Shown: positions 1-13,430, counted from the first letter of the stretch. The stretch is DNA of 64,000 bases from Siderastrea siderea (GCA_964030785.1 OZ034968.1:58438299-58502298), one strand, 5' to 3'. The notes: generated by a model not told the origin, from the sequence alone. Numbers and translations are program-made.

Positions 1-2840
1 GGAATGCCCTACATTTTGCATTTTTGTGTATGATACTCATGAACGTCTTTAATCTTTAATCATGGTAATTGCCACTAGCGTTACAAATAATGCTAATCCG
101 GCAATGGAGCGGCCAGCGGTCGCTCAATTACATGGTATCAGAATAACGATGTAAATTAAATTATTATGTTAAATATTGTTCAAACAAATGTGGAATTTTA
201 AAATAAACATTTTAATAATACCATTATTTTATTGTTTGATTGATGACTTTGTTTACGGCCTGAGGCTTTCCCTCTTTTTGGTTAACAGCATTCAGTCCCT
301 TTAAGATATTTTTGGGCAGCAAACAACATGACGGGAGTAGTAGGCAGTAAGAATCAAGATCTCCAATAATCCCCCATATTGAGCTTCAAGCCCCCCTCTC
401 TATTGAGTCCCCCCCCCCCATGGCCACAAAATGACAGAAGGTACGGCGTGACATAGGTCAGGTTATAATTGCACAATATTCTTGATCTAAACGTTTCCAA
501 CTTGCAATTTCATATGGGACAGTTTCAGTACTTTTCTATCAAGTTCTGTTTTCAGTATATCAATGATGGTTTTGCTCATCTAGTCTCTCAAAAAGAGCTT
601 ATATGCCAAGAGACTTGTGTTCATTCAAATTTCAGGATTAGTTCCTGATTTTGGATGCAAAACTCCTGGCTAATCATGGTATCACTTTTTTGTGGGCTAC
701 ACTTCAGTAGAACACATTTGTATGAGCTTGGATGGGTTTCAGTTTTAAGATTGTGCATGGCAAGTGCATGAAGACTGTATCGCTATCTATTAAAGCTGGC
801 CAGCACTCCGCAGAAAAAAAAAAGATTGTCATCTTTCATTCCTGGAGAGTTTTAAATAAGCCCCCCACTCTATTAAGTCCCCCTTCTAGTATGCCTGAAA
901 ATAAAGAAGCCCCCAAGGGGCTTATCAGAGCATTTACGGTAATCACTGTTGGAAAGGACATTAAAAAATGGTTTATCATCAGGGTCCAACAAAGGTTTGG
1001 TAACATGCCAATAACTTAACAACAAGATGGCACACTAAGAAATTTCAGAGAATAATGGGAAAGAGTGCTACGAAAGGATGTTATATGTGAAAGTTAGGAT
1101 GTGCTCTTTTCCGGTAGGTAAGATGTGGAAAAGTATTGAAATCTTTGTGGCCTCAGAGGGTATAACTTTGGACAAAACTGCTTACAATGTGTACATTGCA
1201 ATGATATTGTATAGCAATGATGGTCTTAGGGGTGTGTACATGATACTGGTGCAACTGTCATTCTGGTATGAGTTCACCAAACTCTCTCTTGTAGCTCTTA
1301 TTTGTTTACACAGTACCAGCACAAAATCTCAGACTAGAATAAGTCATACCAGTGCAGGTTCACTAAACCAGATCGAGATTTTCACTCTTGCATCATGTAA
1401 ACACAGTATCATTCTTATTGTTTCAATAATTTGATTGTAGCACAAAACTCAAACCACCAGAAAACACACAATGCTAACACAGTACAAGTTTTCAGCCAAA
1501 TCAGAATGAAAGTTGCAGTGATACCTCGTAAACACCCCCTTTGAATCAATTCCTAATTTCACACCATTGCAAGGGACGATGTGTATTATAGGGATTCTTG
1601 GTCAATAGCATCTGCCAACACTCAGTGGCACAGAGATTACTTCATCTGATAATAGGTCAAAAAAGGTCAGCTTATCAACTGATTGTCCCTTAACTATACA
1701 TGATCACATGCAAGTACAATGTTCAAATCCTTGGCTTTGGTATTTCCTACTTCAACGCCATGACAACAACTCGTTCAGCTCGATTGGCCAAATGTGGAAA
1801 CGCCGGGAAATTTAAAAACAAGTATATCCAACGATAAATGTGCCAAGGGAAATAACAAAGAAAATGAGAAAAACAGCAAAGTATCATGCAAAGGTGGAAA
1901 GCTATATAAGGCACAGGAGAAGTTAGCGAGAGGAGCTGGTGTGAACGTAGGAGAATATCTTTGTATTTCCCACCATGACGAAGTAATGAGGGCAAACAAC
2001 CGCCGCTCTTTTCCTTCACGTAATTCAACCCAACATTCAAGGGCATTGGTGCCAATACCAAGGCATCTTTACAAGCAAATAGATAAGATAGGTGTGGGAG
2101 TTCAGGATTATCAGCCAGGCTGCAAATGATGCACCAAATGTAAGAAAATGGAAAGAAAGTTAGATTGATACTTTGATTCAAATGAAAATTGCACTGTGGC
2201 AAAGACAAGACTGGTAAGTGTAACCATGGAAGGCTTTTTAATAACTTTTAAATTTTTCAGACATTTAGGATTTTGCTTGTGTACCCTCCCCTATGCCCAA
2301 TTCGTTGAGGTTGAATAAGAACAAACGGTTTACCCATGGCTGATAGATACAAATAAAGAGATACATAACTATTGAGAATTATCTGCCATTTTATTACTGT
2401 TGTCTCAACACATTAAAATGACTAACATCATTTTGAAATGTTATGAATACAACACAACTTGCAACACAAATTGTTATCATCATCATTAACATTACAAGTA
2501 CAAATTGTACTGTTTACACCTGAAATCCAAATTTCTTTCCCACGACAGGTCCAGACTTCAAGACACAATGAAAGTGGATGCTCTGGGAAAAAGAAAGTGC
2601 AACATACATTATTTCTCGTTCCTAAAGCGCGTTAAGAGGTTGACCGTAGGCGAAACGACCGAAAAGCACCGCTATACAGCTTGAAATAAAACCACAATTT
2701 CTACTGAATGAAAGCTTTACTTACCGTAATGATATCGCCAAAACCATCGAATTCTTCGTTTAACATCTCCCAATACTAAAACGGCATTCAAAACAAAAAA
2801 TCCCACAGCTTGGAACACAAAATCAGCGAGAAACTGACTC
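1..2840. other. gene-poor repeat-rich stretch
   Basis: I see no convincing exon here. There are C-rich low-complexity blocks near 385-420 and 855-890, with similar pentacytosine-flanked phrases at both places, so this is probably a small MITE. A GTAAAC-rich stretch around 1190-1545 resembles one at about 5610-5810 (same phrases of the type 'catgtaaacac'), suggesting two members of one repeat family. Open frames near 1750-2210 on both strands show no family features and are probably chance. Confidence 0.4.
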
Positions 2841-2873
2841 ATTCACCACGAGGAGAGCAGTGACGTAAGGAAC

Positions 2874-3248
2874 ATGCGCAGTGCGTTATTCAGCTCTGTC
2901 GGTCGAATGAGGATGGAACTCGAGAAAGCCAAAAACAAAGTGGCAGCATCCGGTGTTGTTAAAGTTCTAGTGAGCTTTTATAGAAGCGGAGGGGATTCTG
3001 CATTCGAAAGTCACAGAAGCAAGATCGCCTTTGACCTTGCAAAGCAATCCAGCGTGGAAGCCGTCAAGAAACATCTGATGGAATTTCTTGGGCTTTCGGA
3101 GCTTGCATTGAAATTTGGCATGAAAAGAGTTTTCATATTTGAGGGCCTGACGGAAACTTGCCCTGAAAAGTTCGTGGTTCATATACGTCATATACATGTA
3201 AATTTAGCAAGGAAGGAATTACATCTGCAATTTTTGTTGAGCATTTAA
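2874..3248 (+). CDS. possible first exon, unknown protein
   Basis: This is an open frame of 124 codons. From about 2904 the composition looks coding: a charged helix-like start (MRMELEKAKNK), then mixed alpha/beta-type sequence up to about 3165 (residues such as SGVVKVLVSFYRSGG and ALKFGMKRVFIFEG). The DNA just upstream (2855-2890) is GC-rich with a TGCGCA-type NRF1-like half site, as in TATA-less promoters. I recognise no family. A more downstream Met at 2907 is an alternative start. The real exon may stop before the frame does, because the last ~25 codons look less like protein. No downstream exon could be joined by eye. Confidence 0.35.
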   Translation: MRSALFSSVGRMRMELEKAKNKVAASGVVKVLVSFYRSGGDSAFESHRSKIAFDLAKQSSVEAVKKHLMEFLGLSELALKFGMKRVFIFEGLTETCPEKFVVHIRHIHVNLARKELHLQFLLSI

Positions 3249-3249
3249 T

Positions 3250-6200
3250 GGTAAATAATATCCCATGTTATGATATAAATTAGTGAATTACAAGGATTTC
3301 TCTCACTGAGGAAAATTCTGTCTTTACACTGTAAAAGGTATATCTTTCACATGTAAATATAGCGATTATGTCACGTTTGCTGATGTCTTTTCCTTGTTTA
3401 AGTGATGAATGAACTGTTTGTCGTTGTTATATAGCCGAAACATTGTTGGAATTCTCCTCGGAAATCTTCGCAAATGATCGGAAACTTTCGAATGATCTTC
3501 GGACTGCCTTCCGACAATTTTAGAGCCGATTTTGTTTCTTTCTGGATGAAATTTACTGTTACAGTGAATTTTTTACTGTTAGTGTTAAAACGCCTAAAAT
3601 TTAACTGTTTTATGTTACAGAAGCCAAAAATTAAGTGTTAATTGTTTTTGACGTACCCCCATTCAGACCCTCCAGTAATGCAACACATTGATCACTAATG
3701 TAAATGAGCTCTGTTTTTTCTCTCAACCGTGGAACTTCTTTGTGCTTGGGTAATTGCTTGGGTATTGTTTGGGTGCAACTTAGTCGAACCTATCAATTGA
3801 ATGAGGGACAATAAAGGAACAATAAGCAGCAGGAGAATAAAGGTGAAGCTACTTGCGCGAGTCGCGTACCTCAAACGATTTGTTCGTCCTATATTGCTGA
3901 AATAAAACTTTTCTTCTTCGATAATCTAAGTTCTTTATTAGAACAAGCATTGTTTACAGGTTTACAGGGAAATTGTACTCAAATGTGGGAAAGCAACTTA
4001 ATTCCCGCGACATGGAAATAATTTCCTTATACGCAATGTAACTGTATAGCCACTGCTTACACTGAGCAATATTTTTTCTAGGTCGTTTATTGAATGAGGA
4101 GTTTCATTTTCCCTCTCAGATAATTTTTTTTCTTTACTTTCTCTCTAGGGACGTCTGCCGCGTGGAGCGGACCACGCGCTTTGCTCAGTGCAATCCTGCA
4201 TGCGTTTTGTAAGTCAGTATAAAGTCGGAAAAAGCGTTACCGCGAACATTGAAAGCTACACAGCAGGAGTTCCAATCTTGTGACATGTGTCTTTGGTTAC
4301 AGTTAATAATAAGCCATGGGTAGATTTAATCTACCCTTAGCCCAGTGGTGGTTGGACACGGTCCGAAAGGCATGGTGGATCATTATATTAGCCAATCACG
4401 AGCAGTCTCTTAACCAGGACGAGAAATCAACATGGCGGCCTTTGACGGGAATGCGAGCTTCACTTCTTGTCATTTTAACGTGCTATCTGTCCCCAGTGGA
4501 ACTTACATTTAACAAGAATAATAAGGATTGGTGTGTATCTAGATGTCTTGAAATTTTTGGATCTGGTCATCTTTTGTAAGTCAAGTTTGAGCACAATTTC
4601 GTTGTGGGTGGATCGAGCAACGTGTGCTTTCATGATATTTGAGTAGGTCTTACATTTTGAGAATTTGTAGGCTAACCCAAAAATCTAAAACCGTTTATTT
4701 TACACCAAGATCAAGATGGATAAACTTGCTTTTATAAAATCATATAGCGCCCGATAGCGCCCCTCTAGTTTGAGAATTATGCGTTGTTTAAGTTGTCGAA
4801 TTTTCTCTCCAATATTACTCTCACGCTGCGAGATGTGAAAATTACCCGCGAAATATTAACGTGAGTGATCGTCTTATTTTAATTATGACAAGTATCAACA
4901 GTATGGTGTGGCATCCCAATCGAGTGTTTTCCCTTCTTTGTTTTGTTGTCTTTAGGTTAAGAGGCAAAATGGTTTCTTCAGTCTGCTCTGTTGCCCTGTA
5001 TACAACAAACTTTCAAGAATCCCATTCTGTTTGCTGAAATTATCAAAATTATTTGGGCTTTAGGGTCTTAATATATAGTCACATCACACAACCTCTGTGC
5101 AGTGAACCATTGAGAAAGTTAACAAAAATTCAGTATTGATCAGTAACTCAGATTGGAAATTCACGGTGCTATCTTTAACATGCAAGAGAAACCAAAAATT
5201 GTTTGAGATATCAAAAATTTGAGATAGCCAATAGTAAGTAAGTGAGCAAGATCAACCAAGGAAAACAATAAAAATCTTTCAGTTCAATATAGTTGTGAGC
5301 AGGTGGGGGGGGGGGGGTGGGTTCAAGTTAGTGGGGGTACATCTGCTGTAAGAAATAAAATCCAGAGCTATTGGGGAGAACTGTGAATTATTGATTGAAC
5401 ATCCCTTTCAATTTGTCAGTTTAGTTGTTATTAATAACAATTAGAGCTATTGACACCCATGAAAGGGTTGAGAACTGTGAATTGATTAAATATCCCTTTT
5501 CTAATGGAACTCGCAACTTTCGCTTTCTTCATCAATTTTTACAATGATATCAATCCTTATTTGTTTTCTACTGAATTGTCTTCCAGGAGACAGATTTCAC
5601 ACCAAAATGAGTGGTCTTACCGTGTTTACATGGTTATGGTACAAGTTTTTGCACCGGATCAAAAATCTTGATCTGGTACAGCAACCAGAATAAACTGGCA
5701 CTGGTATGACTCGTAATGGTATGAAATCTTGTGCTGGTATCATGTAAACAAAGTTACACAGAGCCATAAGAGGGAATGAAACTCAAACCTGTATTATGTA
5801 AACACCCCTTACGTTTCTGTTACTTGACTTTACAGGCAGACTTGGTGCCCAGTGGTGAGTCCAGACTTTCATGGGGGGTGGGGGTCCAAGTTTAATGGTG
5901 GGTGAGGGGAGACAACAAAATACAAAACTTTTGTGGAGCTTTATCTTGGTGTTATTCTGTACTATATTCTGACTATAAGTAAATCAACAAAAAAAAATCA
6001 GATGCTTTCTGAGTGGAGTATGCTGTTGTATACAAGCTAATCTGCGCTCTGCTTCATTGTAGTCTGGAGTAAATGAATAACTCCATAATTGTTTTCTCTT
6101 TTCATGTATATTGCTGTCTGTTAGTCTGTTTTATGCAGCCTTATTTTCCTTTGAACAAAAAGGGGGGATACCCTTGGCCCCTCCTCTGGATCCACCATTG

Positions 6201-9200
6201 ACTTTTCAACAAGGTAGAGGTCTGAAGTAAGCAAACGAAGGACTGGGCCATTGTTTGCAAGGGGTAAATGCTCAAAGGTCAAACTTACTTAGAGTTTGCT
6301 CTGTAGTTGGGACAGCATTCTAATAATTATAAAAATATCACTTTACTCATTGAAAGAATTGACAGATTTGTAGAAATGACATTGGATGTATTGCTCTAAT
6401 GTGCTTCACTAGTTTTAAAAGGATCCAAGCTAAACAGGTCCTCTGTGACCTCGATAATTTTGTCGTGATAATCAGTGCAAAGCCCCCAACAACCCTGTAT
6501 TAAGGGTTAAAAACTTTTTTTTGCTTGAGGTCCTTGTGGGTAAATGAGTCAATGCTTTCATTGAAGTAGCTGAGAAAAAAAATGTGAGTGCACTGTATAT
6601 AGTATTGTCACACATTCTACAGGCTGAACAGAGCTTTGTTAAATTTTCTTAAGACAGATTTTCATGTCCGCTGCAAAAGAAAGTGGAATTCTCGTTCAAT
6701 CACAGACTAACTTTGTCTGCATCAGTTAGTTTCAAAAGCAAAACAAATTAATTCATTCATTCATATTGACAGCTAGCAATTTGAACAATTAGCTTATACA
6801 TTTTAATACAGCCTTGTTCACCTAAGCTGTGAAAGCATAATTTCAGACAAGCCCTTCAGGATTACTACATCCTGCATCAACGGTATTTTTGAGAAACAGA
6901 AGCTTTTGGACACCCTGGAAGTTAAAGGACTGTTAATGCTATAAAATGAACATCCGTAAGGCTTTTCATGACACGTACTCGACGCTTATCCATCGGGCAA
7001 AACTTACGATTTCACACAACTGTAGCAATTACAAGACCTCAGAAAGCCAGGCATCTGTGTTTTCACTTTCGATGATTGGAAATAAGTCCTTCATGGCCCA
7101 AGAGGCTATTCATGGTGAGATGTTTGCACATATAAGTTACTAAAGAGGCTTATTCCTGATAAACCCGGGATTGAAGTCTCCACGTGTACGCGTTCAATCG
7201 ATCAATGCATGAAACTAGCCGTTAAAATGTTCATCAAATATTCAGATGTAAACAAGGATAATTAGACCACAAGAATCGGAGAGAAACTTCCATCTTTGTT
7301 ATTTCCAGCTCTTGTAGTTGAATTTCTTTTGCTCATCGAGATCCGCACAGTACGAAGGCTCATTGCAACTGAGCTCGAATGGATCGATAACCCCATCATG
7401 CTTTGCGGACCGTGTCCAACCACCACTGCCCTTAGCCTAATTCGCATAATTTTTTTTGGTGGCCTAAGTTTGTTATTGAAAGAACCACGAACGTGACTTT
7501 TGATACAAAATGCGCTTTCTTGGACGCATTTCGTACATAACAAGCGAGATTTTCCACAGAGACAATCAACCACATGAATGGAATCAAGTAAAATCGCAAA
7601 AGCGGCTACTTTTGTTAATGTGCTGAAATTTCCTAGTCCCCCAAACTATCTTGCAATGTCTGAAAAGTTATAAATAACGAGGCCGCAGCTCGACTTACAA
7701 CTGAAATATTGACCTAGAAACTTCACTAGAAATTCACTGTTTCCATGAGCTTTTTCTGAAGGCAAGTTCTAGCGTTCTTGTGTTTCCACGCGACCTAATG
7801 CAATATTGTAACGCAATATTTCTCGCGAGTTAAAAACCCCTACGGTTTACTCGTGTTGAGATTCACTCGTTCGCTAAGCAATTCTTGCTTGTTTATGGAC
7901 CAAGGCTTTCAGTCTCCCAGAGTGATCTGTGTGGACAAATCGTTTCCAAATGATTTCTCTATGTTAAATGCGTGTCTGACAAATAGTCTAACGCAGCATC
8001 TGGATCCAAATTTTCTTAGGTCGAACTCGAACTTTTCCTTCTCGTGGCCTGACAATATACGTTGGCTTTCTACGGGAGTAAAATGAGGCAAGCGAAAATA
8101 AAAACTAGTTTCTTTTTCGCCTTCAAAACAGCTGCTCTTCGGGATTTTACATATACTGAAAACATGTGCGGTAAGGAAGCGCTCGCAGTATGACTCACGG
8201 CAAAACAACCAACGGGTTTCTATGAACACCGTGCACCCCCTAGACAGAGATTTCTTATTTACTGAAGCGTCATCATTATCCATTTATTCCGTTCAGCCGT
8301 TTAGTGATGAAACGTCATCATTACCCGATTATTCCGTGCGGGCCCTGCTCTGGCAAATCGAGATTTGATCTGGTGTATATACTGTATATTTTAACTGTAA
8401 GTACTTTACTCCCCTTTACTTTATATACGCGCGAGCTACAAGGATGCCTCCTCGGGATTTTGCCTCTTGGCAAAATCCCTGCGGGGGCAATAAGTGCGAA
8501 CTTAAAAGATTAAATTCAGATTCTCTTTTTAGAGCTTTCCTAAGACATTTGACCCATTTAACCCACATTTAACCTTTTTAAAACTTTTTCTTATTTCAAT
8601 AGACAATTAGAAATCTCTTTACAGCTTTGTGGAGTGATTGAGATGTTTGCGGTGATAACGTATACCCTTACCCAGTTTAACCAAAAAGTGACGAAATCGA
8701 TACCCCGTTCAAGACAACCCCCTCCCCTCCCCCTGAAAACCACACTCTACGGGCTGCAAGTCCCATTAAGACCAGTTAAGGGGTACCCCCCTCCCCGGGT
8801 AATAGAGACACAGTATCCTTTTAGGACAAGCTTGAGCAAACAAGTTGCAGTTCGTCTGGTCATAAGACGGATTTTCCGTCCTTTTTACTGCATCTTTTAA
8901 GACTAACTGAAGCCAATAGCTCGTCTCGACGAATAATTAACAATTATTCACCGAAGTGGAGGTGAATAGCTGATACTATCCCAAGTTTGAGTAGCCAATC
9001 AGAGCGCACGAAAAACTCTATCCACTGGTTTGGTATATATACAGATAGATAGGTACTTTATTAAAATACTTTGCAGCTCATAGAGCTGAATTGCGTATTC
9101 TACATTCTATGATACAAATTTACAAAATTAAAGATTAAAACTTTATAATATCTAAAATCTAATAATAATAATAATAATAATACTAATTATAAATTTAATT

Positions 9201-9590
9201 TAATTAGTCTTCTACCCGTCTTTATACAGACGAACTACGATACACATGATCATATGAACCAAAAAATAATACAGGAAATAAAACCCTTACTTTACCAACA
9301 TACTGTGTTCAATAGTTCTCTCGTCCGGTTACATGTATGTAAAAACAATTAGATTACCCACTCGTGGTTTTTAACGACAAAAGGAAACCCTTAGTTTGCA
9401 TGCAGTATCATTAATTGTTAATGATAAGATAAGTACAGCGGAAATCGTTAATACAGCCACCAGTCTCGTTATTTCTGCCATGTTTTTGGCCTAAGCAAAA
9501 GTGCATGTATAGTCATTTTTTGAGGAGCCTTAATGTGTTCCAGTGACCGTGATTTGTTAGCTTGAAACGTGAAATTAAAAGGCTGCTTTC
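3250..9590. other. intergenic, repeats only
   Basis: No gene is recognised. A ~33-bp phrase of the type 'cagtggtggttggacacggtcc' at 4340-4375 recurs inverted at about 7398-7430, so two fragments of one dispersed repeat lie in opposite orientation. A hAT-type pair (CAGTGGTGAGTCCAGA near 5850 and an inverted partner ending near 6203) may bound a ~355-bp MITE, but no target duplication is visible. There is an (AAT)n run at 9160-9184. Open frames at 7262-7573, 7853-8086 and 7909-8283 overlap on opposite strands and look like chance. Confidence 0.4.
5850..6203. mobile_element. possible hAT-type MITE
   Basis: The left end CAGTGGTGAGTCCAGA and the right end (reverse complement CAATGGTGGATCCAGA) form an imperfect terminal inverted repeat of about 16 bp. 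The interior has no ORF. No 8-bp target duplication is seen, so the call rests on the ends alone. Confidence 0.3.
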
Positions 9591-9599
9591 TTTCACGTC

Positions 9600-10549
9600 C
9601 AAAATGATTTGCTACGTCGTTAGCCATGACCCGTGGTTTTCCATTTCTACTACCCGGGAAACGAGAATTGACTGAGCTTTTAGTTTGAAATGTGATTTTT
9701 AACACAATGGGCGAGATAAAACGTGCGTTTTGATTGGTCTAGAGGAGTTCGTTATTAAAGTACAGACGCACGAATGACACATTGAGCCGCAAAGTTCTGC
9801 GCGCAAAAATCATCAAAACGGAAATTTCTAAAAACATTTCTGATTTTGTGCGGGATAACCGACACCAAAACTATATACAAAATAATATATTCCACTTGGC
9901 TGTGGCTGTCGTTACTCTGGTAACACACAGTCGACGTGAAAACGTGGCAAACGTGGTAAGAACATCGGTCTCGCTACTCGCCTGTTGCTCGTAGCGTACT
10001 TCTTTGTTCTTACCACGTTTTGACGTCATTTGTGCGTTATCAGAGTACACACTCACGACCAAATGGAATCTGCTGGTAATAGCCACCTAAAAACGTTAAA
10101 TCATTACATTATTTTCTGTAAAACGTGATCTGTACCCCACCCCTTTTACACTGCTCTACCGCTCTACAAATGCAGTCATCTTATGATTGCTGAAGGTCAG
10201 ACTTTGGTGGCCTGAATGGAGTTCCACTGTATTCAGCGTGTGACAACAACTGAATATTGATATACATATAAATATAAAAGTGATTTCATAAGTACGAGTC
10301 AACTCTGGCTATCCTAGGTCGTTAGCGACAGAATATGTAGAACTTAAAGATCGCTTCAAGTGCAGTGGAAATTCTTTTGCCGTAGCACCATTGAGTTCGC
10401 ATTCACCTTTTTCTTTCCCTACCACTGAGTTAAAATTCATCGACTTACATGATGGATTGCTTACACATAAAAACGCACAATGAATAAAGCGACGAGGTGA
10501 GTTGTTTGTAGATCACGTGATAGGCAAGGGCCTTCTGCTCGTAAGTGAT
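9600..10549. repeat. dispersed repeat, copy 1
   Basis: This ~0.95 kb block matches 19451-20378 along nearly its whole length with scattered substitutions and small indels, in the same orientation. Shared landmarks include 'gatttgctacg', 'cacacagtcgacgtgaaaacgtgg' and the terminal 'ggccttctgctcgtaagtgatgaag'. It contains a small internal hairpin (GTGGTAAGAACA with its inverse TGTTCTTACCAC, about 9954-10018). Open frames that appear in both copies are consequences of the duplication. The family is not recognised. I see no TIR or LTR at the edges. Confidence 0.75.
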
Positions 10550-10559
10550 GAAGAACTGT

Positions 10560-11890
10560 TCTTTTCTCATCGCGTTTTTCTCTAAAAAGAAAATAAAGGT
10601 TTAAATTAACTAAACCGTGTCATTTATTTATTTGTTTTGCCTTACAACATAAAAACACAAGAGCCTCCTGACAAGAATTATACAACGAAGTAAAGATATG
10701 TTATTAGCTTTTACAGGAGAGACAGCACTATATACGTGAAATCCTGGATACAAACCCATGCACCCGCTTACAAGCTAACTCCGCAATAGGCCCGTAATAC
10801 ATTTACTTTACATTAAATTGACTAATTCGAATAACGGTTCTCTGCTACAAAATGTTCGGTGCTTGACAATGAAACAAAACCTTACGATGCTTTATAACAT
10901 TTTTTCACTAGCTGTGAGATCGAACCCCGGGTTCCCCCGCGACTCGGTGGGATACTTGAAAAAGCTTTGATGGGGGTGTTCCGCTGGGTTCTAGGAAACC
11001 TTACCCCATTTCAGACCAAAATATTTAATTTGCTTACCCATCTCAGACTAAATTTTATGCCCCATTTTAGACCGGAATTAAACAGAATGTACCATTTTCG
11101 CACATTTCAGTACAACCTATAGAAAGGAGACATACAATACATCGAATATAAATTAATTGACCAAGCAAGTAAGGAATTGTCAATCACGTTTACAATTTTT
11201 AAATTGCGAGTAAAATTATACTTCATCTTAGACTGAAAGGCAAAATATAAGACTCCATCCAGCGGCACATACCCGTATACCACATGTGAGTGCTTCCTTC
11301 CCCCTACCCCCTTCCCCCGGGATCGAAGGAAAAAAATCTGAATGCCTTTCAAGATTCGGACTCATGTCCTCACACGGGTCAGATGCTCTATTAACGGGAG
11401 ACTAGCGGCGAACTTGTCTATTGAAACTACGCTCATATGCGCCACTGAAAACTGCTGTAATGAACAGTTGTTCTTTTTTGTTCATTTGGGTTACTGCTCG
11501 GATTGGGGCCGGAAATTAGGGGGCGGGCTTGGCTGAGGGCCGGGTGCTCGGCCCAGATCTTTAAATCCTATTTCAAACCAAACAACCATATTAATAATTT
11601 TTTCAGGCCAAACCAAAAATATCTAAACACCAGTTCAGACTAGTGGCAGGTTTCTCACAATCCAAGTCGCGAGAGGTCGACTGGACTATGCCGAAAACGA
11701 ACCTTCCGCCTAATTGGAATACACCAAATACGACTTCAAGAAAGTCTAACCAGTTTGCAAAGCTGTACTGTGTGTGTGTGTGTTTTTTTTTGGGGGGGGG
11801 GACTGTATTCAGGGGGGGTCTATGATGCAATCAATCAAGGTTACCTTGTCCCTTGTTGCCCAGTGCAACTGTGAATTTGCACACTATAAT
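10560..11890. other. intergenic, repeats
   Basis: No gene is recognised. Two related phrases of the type 'cccatttcagaccaaa' occur at 10995-11075 and 11560-11640, which suggests short dispersed repeat fragments. A (TG)n/poly-T/poly-G patch lies at 11770-11805. The final exon of the minus-strand lectin could be in this interval, but I could not find its ICE/ICK-type ending. Confidence 0.35.
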
Positions 11891-11898
11891 TATACCAC

Positions 11899-12271
11899 AT
11901 GATGCAAGGCGTATCGTTCCACTTGCCATTATCTGTAAGGATTACGCAATCTTCCATTCCACTGTCGTCATCGGGTTCACCATCTTCCCAATTGTTTTAA
12001 GCAGAAGTGCTGCCATCGGACCAAGAAAAAGTACCTTCGATTTTTGTGTCGCTAAAGCCGATGAAAACATCTTTACCTCTGGACAGTGTGCGGACGAATT
12101 CTTTTTCTTGAGCGTTGTGAATTGATGCCAGGTTTGCACCGTCTTGTTTACACGAAGCTAAAGCGTTGGAGAACGAAGACTGTTCCGTGGAAACTTTGTA
12201 ACAGGCTTGATTCCACTCTTGCCATCCTACTTTACACTGGATTGAGCTGACACGCCACGGCAACCCGATAA
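11899..12271 (-). pseudogene. C-type lectin domain exon with in-frame stop
   Basis: Read on the minus strand, a classic acceptor (pyrimidine tract then CAG) sits just upstream of 12271. The exon then encodes most of a C-type lectin-like domain: CKVGWQEWNQACYKV start, a SFSNALASCKQDGANLASIH helix, IGF and FSWSDGS. After the stop it continues in the same frame with [18 protein letters not shown] and [11 protein letters not shown] stands where EPN or QPD usually specifies sugar binding, and the WND calcium motif is intact. A TAA at 11997-11999 interrupts the frame between SDGSTSA and NNWEDGEP, where most lectins have a Tyr or Phe. A GT donor follows the second-last Cys, so the last beta strand would be in another exon. 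An upstream hydrophobic frame (~12290-12424) may hold the signal peptide. It is either a nonsense allele, a pseudogene or a sequence error. Confidence 0.75.
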
Positions 12272-12289
12272 CTGAAAGAGCGAAGACAA

Positions 12290-12424
12290 AATAAACAAAT
12301 TTATAAAAAGAAGAGAGAATTTGGGTGCTGACTGGAGTGAGGCAACGAAGGTACACCACAATAGGATGATGTTGGGAAGAAGAAGGGTATTTATGTGGCA
12401 CTTAGTGCTATAAGGCCGAAACAA
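12290..12424 (-). CDS. possible signal-peptide exon of the lectin
   Basis: Upstream of the lectin acceptor, the minus strand can encode a short Met-initiated hydrophobic stretch (TLLLPNIILLWCTFVASLQ) ending in a Ser-Ala-Pro region. This would suit a secreted C-type lectin. I see no clean GT donor that joins it in phase to the 12271 acceptor, so the assignment is weak. Confidence 0.25.
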
Positions 12425-12429
12425 AGCAA

Positions 12430-13425
12430 GTCGAATCGAAGCTGTTGTCTAGTGAAGCATTGCCTTTTGCAGCTGGGATTACGAGATGAACCCTATATAC
12501 AGCTCAAGAAGATTAAGGCATTGGTCATCTTTTTATTTGATCAAAAAGTTAGGGGTGGTCTATCCTTTGTTGATTTTAGCCACCGTTTATTATTGGGGCA
12601 ACGTTTATTCGACAACTATGCAGATGTTATTGTGTTCGTTTCTTCGATGAAAATCTTTCGAACTCTCATAAAAGGGGAAATTAACGTCTTTTGTTTTTGA
12701 ACGGGGATAAAAGTGTTATTTTCAGTATTTGGAAAAAGTCCAGCTACAACTTTTTTGAAAGCCGCGACAGCAGCTCGTAAATTCGTGAGATACGATTCCG
12801 TTCCCTAAAATTCAGTTACAACCACTCTTTAATGCGTGGGACAAGATTCCGTTCCACTTCCTAAAATTTTCTGCCACTCGTAAATTCGTGGGATAAGGTT
12901 CTGTTCTTTAAAATTTTCTGTCGTTAAACTGATTTAGGTGAAGAATCCGAACATGTCAACTGTTTTAAATTCAGGTACAGATATAGGGATATTTATGCGA
13001 GCTAAAACTGATCTAAGGGCCCTAATAGGTACGCAGCTCTTACAAGGTCTTCTCTGATTTGCTGAGAAAACAATACCAAGGTCCAATGAAGTTAAAGGTT
13101 GTTAAGTATGGTTGGCCATTCGTTTCAAAATTATGACACGATATACGTGGGTTTTTTTGTCGCGTATACTTGTTAAGATCTCTTAGATATGGGCTTTTAT
13201 CCCACGTATACGGCCATTTTCAACGCATATACGCGTTCAAAACTCGCGTATATACGCGGCCTTCAAGGGCCCATATATGCGAGGGCTAAAATGCGCGTAT
13301 AAGCGATTACGTAATCGTATACGCGAGGTTTAGAAAATCTTCTGTATATGCTGGCATGAAAAGTGCCTTCCTTCGGTAAGGTCGCCATGTATGGTGCCTT
13401 TGAAAAGTACCTGTTAAAAGAAATG
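12430..13425. other. intergenic
   Basis: No gene is seen. Repeated phrases (aaattcgtg(a/g)gat(a/g) ... ttccgttcc ... aaaatt) at 12775-12920 form two or three imperfect tandem units of about 70 bp. Around 13135-13330 there is a run rich in CGTATA and ATACGCG phrases. Confidence 0.3.
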
Positions 13426-13430
13426 TAAAC

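Noticed and set aside
9163..9184. CRISPR-like array or other prokaryotic feature
   Set aside because: No spaced direct repeats exist. The window is eukaryotic, and its short tandem repeats are microsatellites.
9871..10086. Small conserved protein, because a similar frame occurs at 19713-19898
   Set aside because: Both frames are in the two copies of a dispersed repeat. Similarity reflects DNA duplication, and the frame shows no coding constraint.
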